A model generated the notes under the pieces. The model did not search any database and was not told the origin of the DNA. It saw nothing but the letters and a program-made list of their open reading frames with translations. Positions 5,721-8,003 of a stretch of DNA of 8,003 nt are shown here, in pieces. The stretch's first letter is position 1; each line of letters opens with the position of its first letter. The DNA is taken from NCBI GenBank assembly GCA_029778965.1, contig JAKPBL010000158.1, forward strand, positions 1 to 8,003, read 5' to 3'. The position numbers were made by a program, and so were the translations under genes. Origin of the DNA: Bacteroidota bacterium. Its GTDB lineage: Bacteria; Bacteroidota; Bacteroidia; Chitinophagales; Chitinophagaceae.

Positions 5721-5821
5721 GAATCTCTTCGATTATCCGCCGTAAATCGTCGATTTTCGGGCGTTTTCGCTGGTTTAACGCTTTTCCCGCCCTTGCTATT
5801 TCCGGGTAAATCAGGCGGGCT

Positions 5822-7336
5822 TTAGCCGCGACTTACCGAGCCCCCGATAACGGTTACCGCCGAGCTGATCGTAAAGCTGCTGCCAGCCGTTCCGCCGCTG
5901 TACGTGCCGCCTGTATAGAGTCCGTAAAAAGCCACGCCGCCCTCCACAGTGCCGCCACTGTAAATCGTATAGGTATCGCCCTGCTTCAGCTTCGATCCCG
6001 CAAACAGCAGCGTGCTATAGCTCACCGGGGCCTCGAAGGTCAGCGCCTCTGTGCCATCGGCTGCACGGATGTGCAGCAACTGGCCCGACGTTCCGCTGCC
6101 CATGATCAGCGATGGTACGGTGCTTATACTGGCCGTGGGCGAGCTGGTAGCGCCGCCAATGCCTACGATCAGTCCGCCGGTAACGGTAAACGTATGCGCA
6201 TCGCAATCGAAGCCCGCTTCGGGCTGCCGCGCGCCTACTGCGAGCACCAGCCCGCCGGTAATCGTCATTTCCCCGTTCGAATCAATTGCATCGTTATCGG
6301 TGCTTCGGCAATAGATGGTGCCGCCATTTATGTTGATGGCAGTTCGGGCATTCAGTCCGTCGTCGGCCGTAATGGTTTTGATGCTCCCGCCGTTGATGGT
6401 CAAAGCATTCTTCGCCTCAATGCCTTCGCCCTCCGTCGAATTCACCTCTATCGTTCCGCCATTGATTACCACGTAAGGAACAACCTCCATATCAGCGCCC
6501 TCATAAGATGCCGCCATACCGTCGTCGCGTGTATTCAATACAAAATGACCGTCGTTGACAACAATATAGCCCTCTTCGCATTCAATGCCGTCGCTGTTCG
6601 CCGTAACCGTTATTGTACCGCCATCGGCGATAAACGCTTCATTGGTGTGAAAGCCGTCGGTCGCAGCCTTGCCGATGGTGATGGTTCCTTCGGTCACCCG
6701 TATATAGTCGTCGCTGCAGATCGCGTGCTTGTAATTACCCGAAACGGTAAGGCTGCCGGCGCCCGAGAAAATAAGTTGTCCTTCGCTGAACAGCGTTGCC
6801 TTCTGGTCTTCATCGCCATTCGCCGCGGTATAGCTTGCGCCGTCGTTCAGGCTGTTGCTGGTATTTGCGGCCAGCACCACGAAAGCGCGTTTCTTCGACT
6901 GGATATTGATTGCCGGGCCATCGTTGTTCGTAAGCGTTACACCGTTCAGCAGCAGCGCAAATTTTTTGTCGCTGTACAGTTTCAACGACCCGTCCGATGC
7001 CGTTCCCTGTAACTGGTACACTACGCCCGCCACACTGGCATTCACCGTTACGTCATCGCCACTAACGGTAACGGCTACCCCGTTATTTTCGAGGGGATTG
7101 GTCACCGTGGTCGTAACGCCATACTGTATCAGTACGGTATCGGTAAACGAACTATTGGCAAGAATATCATCCGCATTATAGGAGGTCTCTGCAGAACCTG
7201 CAGCGGTACCCGAGCTGTACGCACCGGTAATGGTTGCAGTGCCCGCCGAAACAGTACCGGCTGCGTCAGCGTCTTCCTTGGAACAGGCGGTTAACAGGCA
7301 GCCGAGCAGGGCGAAGAAGGAGAAAGGGTAGCGCAT
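5822..7336 (-). CDS. Cthe_2159-like carbohydrate-binding lipoprotein (right-handed beta-helix)
   Basis: A 504-aa envelope lipoprotein. Residues 1-17 are the signal peptide with lipobox L15-T16-A17-C18, followed by S-K-E-D. A low-complexity Ala/Gly/Ser/Thr segment covers 24-50. From about 85 to 400 there are successive beta-helix rungs spaced roughly 22-26 residues, each with an acidic-Gly turn and then I-x-I-x-G-G-T-I: T-D-G (227), S-D-G (248), D-D-G (271), G-E-G (303), D-D-G (325), D-N-D-A (347). The block from L-F-S-E-G-Q-L-I-F-S-G (182-192) to N-Y-K-H-A-I-C-S-D-D-Y-I-R-V (201-214) is typical of the domain named after Clostridium thermocellum Cthe_2159, which binds cellulose and pectin-type polymers; the acidic turns may bind calcium. 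Residues 460-504 are Gly/Ser/Thr-rich. No catalytic site is evident. A ligand or adhesion role is inference. It is 159 bp downstream of the GNAT gene on the same strand. Confidence 0.88.
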   Translation of the reverse strand: MRYPFSFFALLGCLLTACSKEDADAAGTVSAGTATITGAYSSGTAAGSAETSYNADDILANSSFTDTVLIQYGVTTTVTNPLENNGVAVTVSGDDVTVNASVAGVVYQLQGTASDGSLKLYSDKKFALLLNGVTLTNNDGPAINIQSKKRAFVVLAANTSNSLNDGASYTAANGDEDQKATLFSEGQLIFSGAGSLTVSGNYKHAICSDDYIRVTEGTITIGKAATDGFHTNEAFIADGGTITVTANSDGIECEEGYIVVNDGHFVLNTRDDGMAASYEGADMEVVPYVVINGGTIEVNSTEGEGIEAKNALTINGGSIKTITADDGLNARTAININGGTIYCRSTDNDAIDSNGEMTITGGLVLAVGARQPEAGFDCDAHTFTVTGGLIVGIGGATSSPTASISTVPSLIMGSGTSGQLLHIRAADGTEALTFEAPVSYSTLLFAGSKLKQGDTYTIYSGGTVEGGVAFYGLYTGGTYSGGTAGSSFTISSAVTVIGGSVSRG

Positions 7337-7373
7337 ATCTATACATTTTTAACGTTCAGAAAAGTGTAGATAT
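7335..7373. promoter_or_regulatory. Inverted repeat covering the lipoprotein start codon
   Basis: ATATCTATAC (7335-7344) and GTGTAGATAT (7364-7373) are inverted with one mismatch, 19 bp apart, with AACGTT at 7351-7356 in the middle. The proximal arm includes the first two bases of the ATG. It could be an operator or an RNA hairpin that controls translation. A loose -7-like TACACTTTT lies inside it, about 20 nt from a TTG on the - strand, so the promoter may overlap it. Confidence 0.45.
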
Positions 7374-7447
7374 ACGCCGATAGCGATACAAGTTTGGTGT
7401 GCTTCGAAGATAGGTGGCGGAAGACGGTGCTGCAGGGCCTTTGCTAT

Positions 7448-7464
7448 AAAACGGGGCTTTCCCG
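7448..7464 (-). terminator. Possible weak terminator after the GNAT gene
   Basis: On the - strand CGGG (7464-7461) and CCCG (7455-7452) form a 4-bp stem with a 5-nt loop, followed by TTTTAT. It lies about 30 bp past the GNAT stop at 7496. The stem is short, so this is a tentative call. Confidence 0.3.
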
Positions 7465-7495
7465 CGACAACCATTGCAATTTATCCAGCCACTTC

Positions 7496-7951
7496 TTAAA
7501 AGCCATTTGCTTTTTCTTCGTAGTGCCATTCCCACACGCGACCATCGTCTTTGTCCCAAACCTCGCCGAACAGCCTGAAATGGTTCTTCCGTAAAATTTT
7601 GACGGAATAGTTTTCTTCAGGCAATGTTCGGGCTGTAATGAGAACGTGGGGGTCGGTGGCCCTGGCCAGCAATACCAGGCACCTGCAAATTTCCGTACCA
7701 ATGCCCTGGCGCTGGAATGCCGGCAGAGTTCCGTACGCTATCTCGATCTTGTTATCGACCGGCCTGCCTTTGAATCCCGCACTGCCCACCAGGCTGTCGC
7801 CGAGATATGCATAATAGCCTATCCAGGGCGGATGGTAACCGATCGTCTGGTAATAATCGATGCTCATTTGCAGGGTTTCGGCACAATCGGGATTGGCAGC
7901 AAACACCGGGTTTTCTGCCAGGGTAGGCAATATGGGCCTTAATTCGATCAT
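7496..7951 (-). CDS. GNAT family N-acetyltransferase
   Basis: A 151-aa cytoplasmic acetyltransferase. Motif A, the acetyl-CoA pyrophosphate loop, is Q80-R-Q-G-I-G-T86, preceded by the strand I-E-I-A-Y-G-T (69-75) and followed by a helix (E-I-C-R-C-L-V-L-L-A). Strand 5 is V-L-I-T-A-R (103-108), then E-E-N-Y-S-V-K-I-L-R-K-N-H-F (112-125), the usual segment after it with the Asn/Ser positions of the family. The length is normal. The start at ATG 7951 (M-I-E-L-R-P) is preferred over an in-frame TTG at 7978, which would add nine residues (T-I-F-H-N-L-W-K) from an A/T-rich leader. The acceptor substrate cannot be predicted. It lies upstream of the beta-helix lipoprotein on the same strand; the 159-bp gap argues against tight coupling. 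Confidence 0.92.
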   Translation of the reverse strand: MIELRPILPTLAENPVFAANPDCAETLQMSIDYYQTIGYHPPWIGYYAYLGDSLVGSAGFKGRPVDNKIEIAYGTLPAFQRQGIGTEICRCLVLLARATDPHVLITARTLPEENYSVKILRKNHFRLFGEVWDKDDGRVWEWHYEEKANGF

Positions 7952-7971
7952 TTTCCATAAGTTATGAAAAA
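7951..7971. promoter_or_regulatory. Small inverted repeat just upstream of the GNAT start
   Basis: CATAA (7956-7960) and TTATG (7962-7966) flank one base, and outer TTTT (7951-7954) and AAAA (7967-7970) extend the symmetry with one unpaired C. It touches the start codon and could be a repressor site, but A/T-rich leaders often give such symmetry by chance. Confidence 0.25.
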
Positions 7972-8003
7972 TTGTCAACCGGGTAATAAATCGCCGCGGG
8001 AAA

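Larger units (their letters stand above)
5446..5821. other. Intergenic region of about 375 bp without a convincing gene
   Basis: This stretch contains a - strand intrinsic terminator (5497-5526), a degenerate 24-bp tandem repeat (5604-5675), a 14-bp palindrome (5707-5720), a small palindrome AAATCG-T-CGATTT (5744-5756) and a loose CCCGCC/GGCGGG inverted repeat (5786-5791 and 5814-5819) next to the stop of the - strand lipoprotein. The only open frame of note (+ strand, GTG 5595 to 5825) has repeat-derived low-complexity sequence, runs into the end of the opposite-strand gene and has no recognisable domain. I see no tRNA, RNase P, SRP or tmRNA motif. Confidence 0.6.

Noticed and set aside
5786..5819. 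CCCGCC/GGCGGG inverted repeat as terminator of the beta-helix lipoprotein gene
   Set aside because: The stem is only 6 bp with a 22-nt loop, and on the - strand it is followed by AAAAGCG rather than T residues.
5497..5821. A known housekeeping RNA (6S, SRP, RNase P, tmRNA) in the gene-free region
   Set aside because: I could not find the conserved motifs of SRP, RNase P or tmRNA, and the ends of the interval do not pair in the long-rod manner expected of 6S RNA.
5595..5825. A 76-codon + strand frame with GTG start
   Set aside because: Its first third is the tandem repeat translation and the rest is not protein-like; it overlaps the end of the - strand lipoprotein gene. Kept only as part of the repeat observation.
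6071..7012. A 313-codon open frame on the + strand opposite the beta-helix lipoprotein
   Set aside because: It lies wholly antisense to a gene with a clear signal peptide and domain. Its translation is low in domain-like features and its openness follows from the GC-rich repetitive rungs of the other strand.

Overview
The window looks like chromosomal DNA of a Bacteroidota bacterium, most likely of the Chitinophagaceae/Sphingobacteriales type. The evidence is a TonB-dependent outer-membrane receptor paired with a surface-type lipoprotein, three lipoproteins whose lipidated Cys is followed by an S/K-K/S-x-D sequence typical of the phylum, a near-consensus TTTG-N18-TAnnTTTG promoter, genes without Shine-Dalgarno sequences, and DUF2024 and DUF2200 proteins. 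No mobile element, CRISPR array, tRNA or rRNA was found. The genus is inference.

Layout. (1) 1-2765, + strand: the C-terminal 449 residues of a TonB-dependent receptor, then after 26 bp a 462-aa lipoprotein with a repetitive beta-rich body; this is probably an uptake or binding pair on the cell surface. A 20-bp hairpin (2779-2822) separates it from a convergent gene. (2) 2848-3750: a small Cys-rich lipoprotein (- strand) divergent from a thioredoxin-type glutathione peroxidase (+). (3) 3779-5377, - strand: in transcription order, a mini-thioredoxin (CPVC), a DUF2024 protein, a MarR-type regulator with an unusual four-Cys C-terminal tail, and a DUF2200 protein. DUF2024 and marR overlap by one base (TGATG). 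A 15-position hairpin terminator lies between the thioredoxin gene and DUF2024. The thioredoxin promoter carries a perfect 10+1+10 palindrome between its -33 and -7 boxes. (4) 5446-5821: about 375 bp without a convincing gene, holding a strong - strand terminator, a degenerate 24-bp tandem repeat and GC-rich palindromes. (5) 5822-7951, - strand: a Cthe_2159-like beta-helix carbohydrate-binding lipoprotein and a GNAT acetyltransferase; the window ends in the region upstream of the latter.

How the genes may work together. The most interesting unit is the thioredoxin / DUF2024 / Cys4-MarR cluster. My inference is that the MarR protein binds the palindrome and responds to thiol, metal or oxidant state, so that the cluster is an autoregulated thiol-stress module. 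The nearby peroxidase has both a peroxidatic and a candidate resolving Cys, as in thioredoxin-dependent enzymes, so it could share the same chemistry; nothing in the sequence shows that it shares the operator. The remaining genes are ordinary envelope and accessory functions of this phylum.
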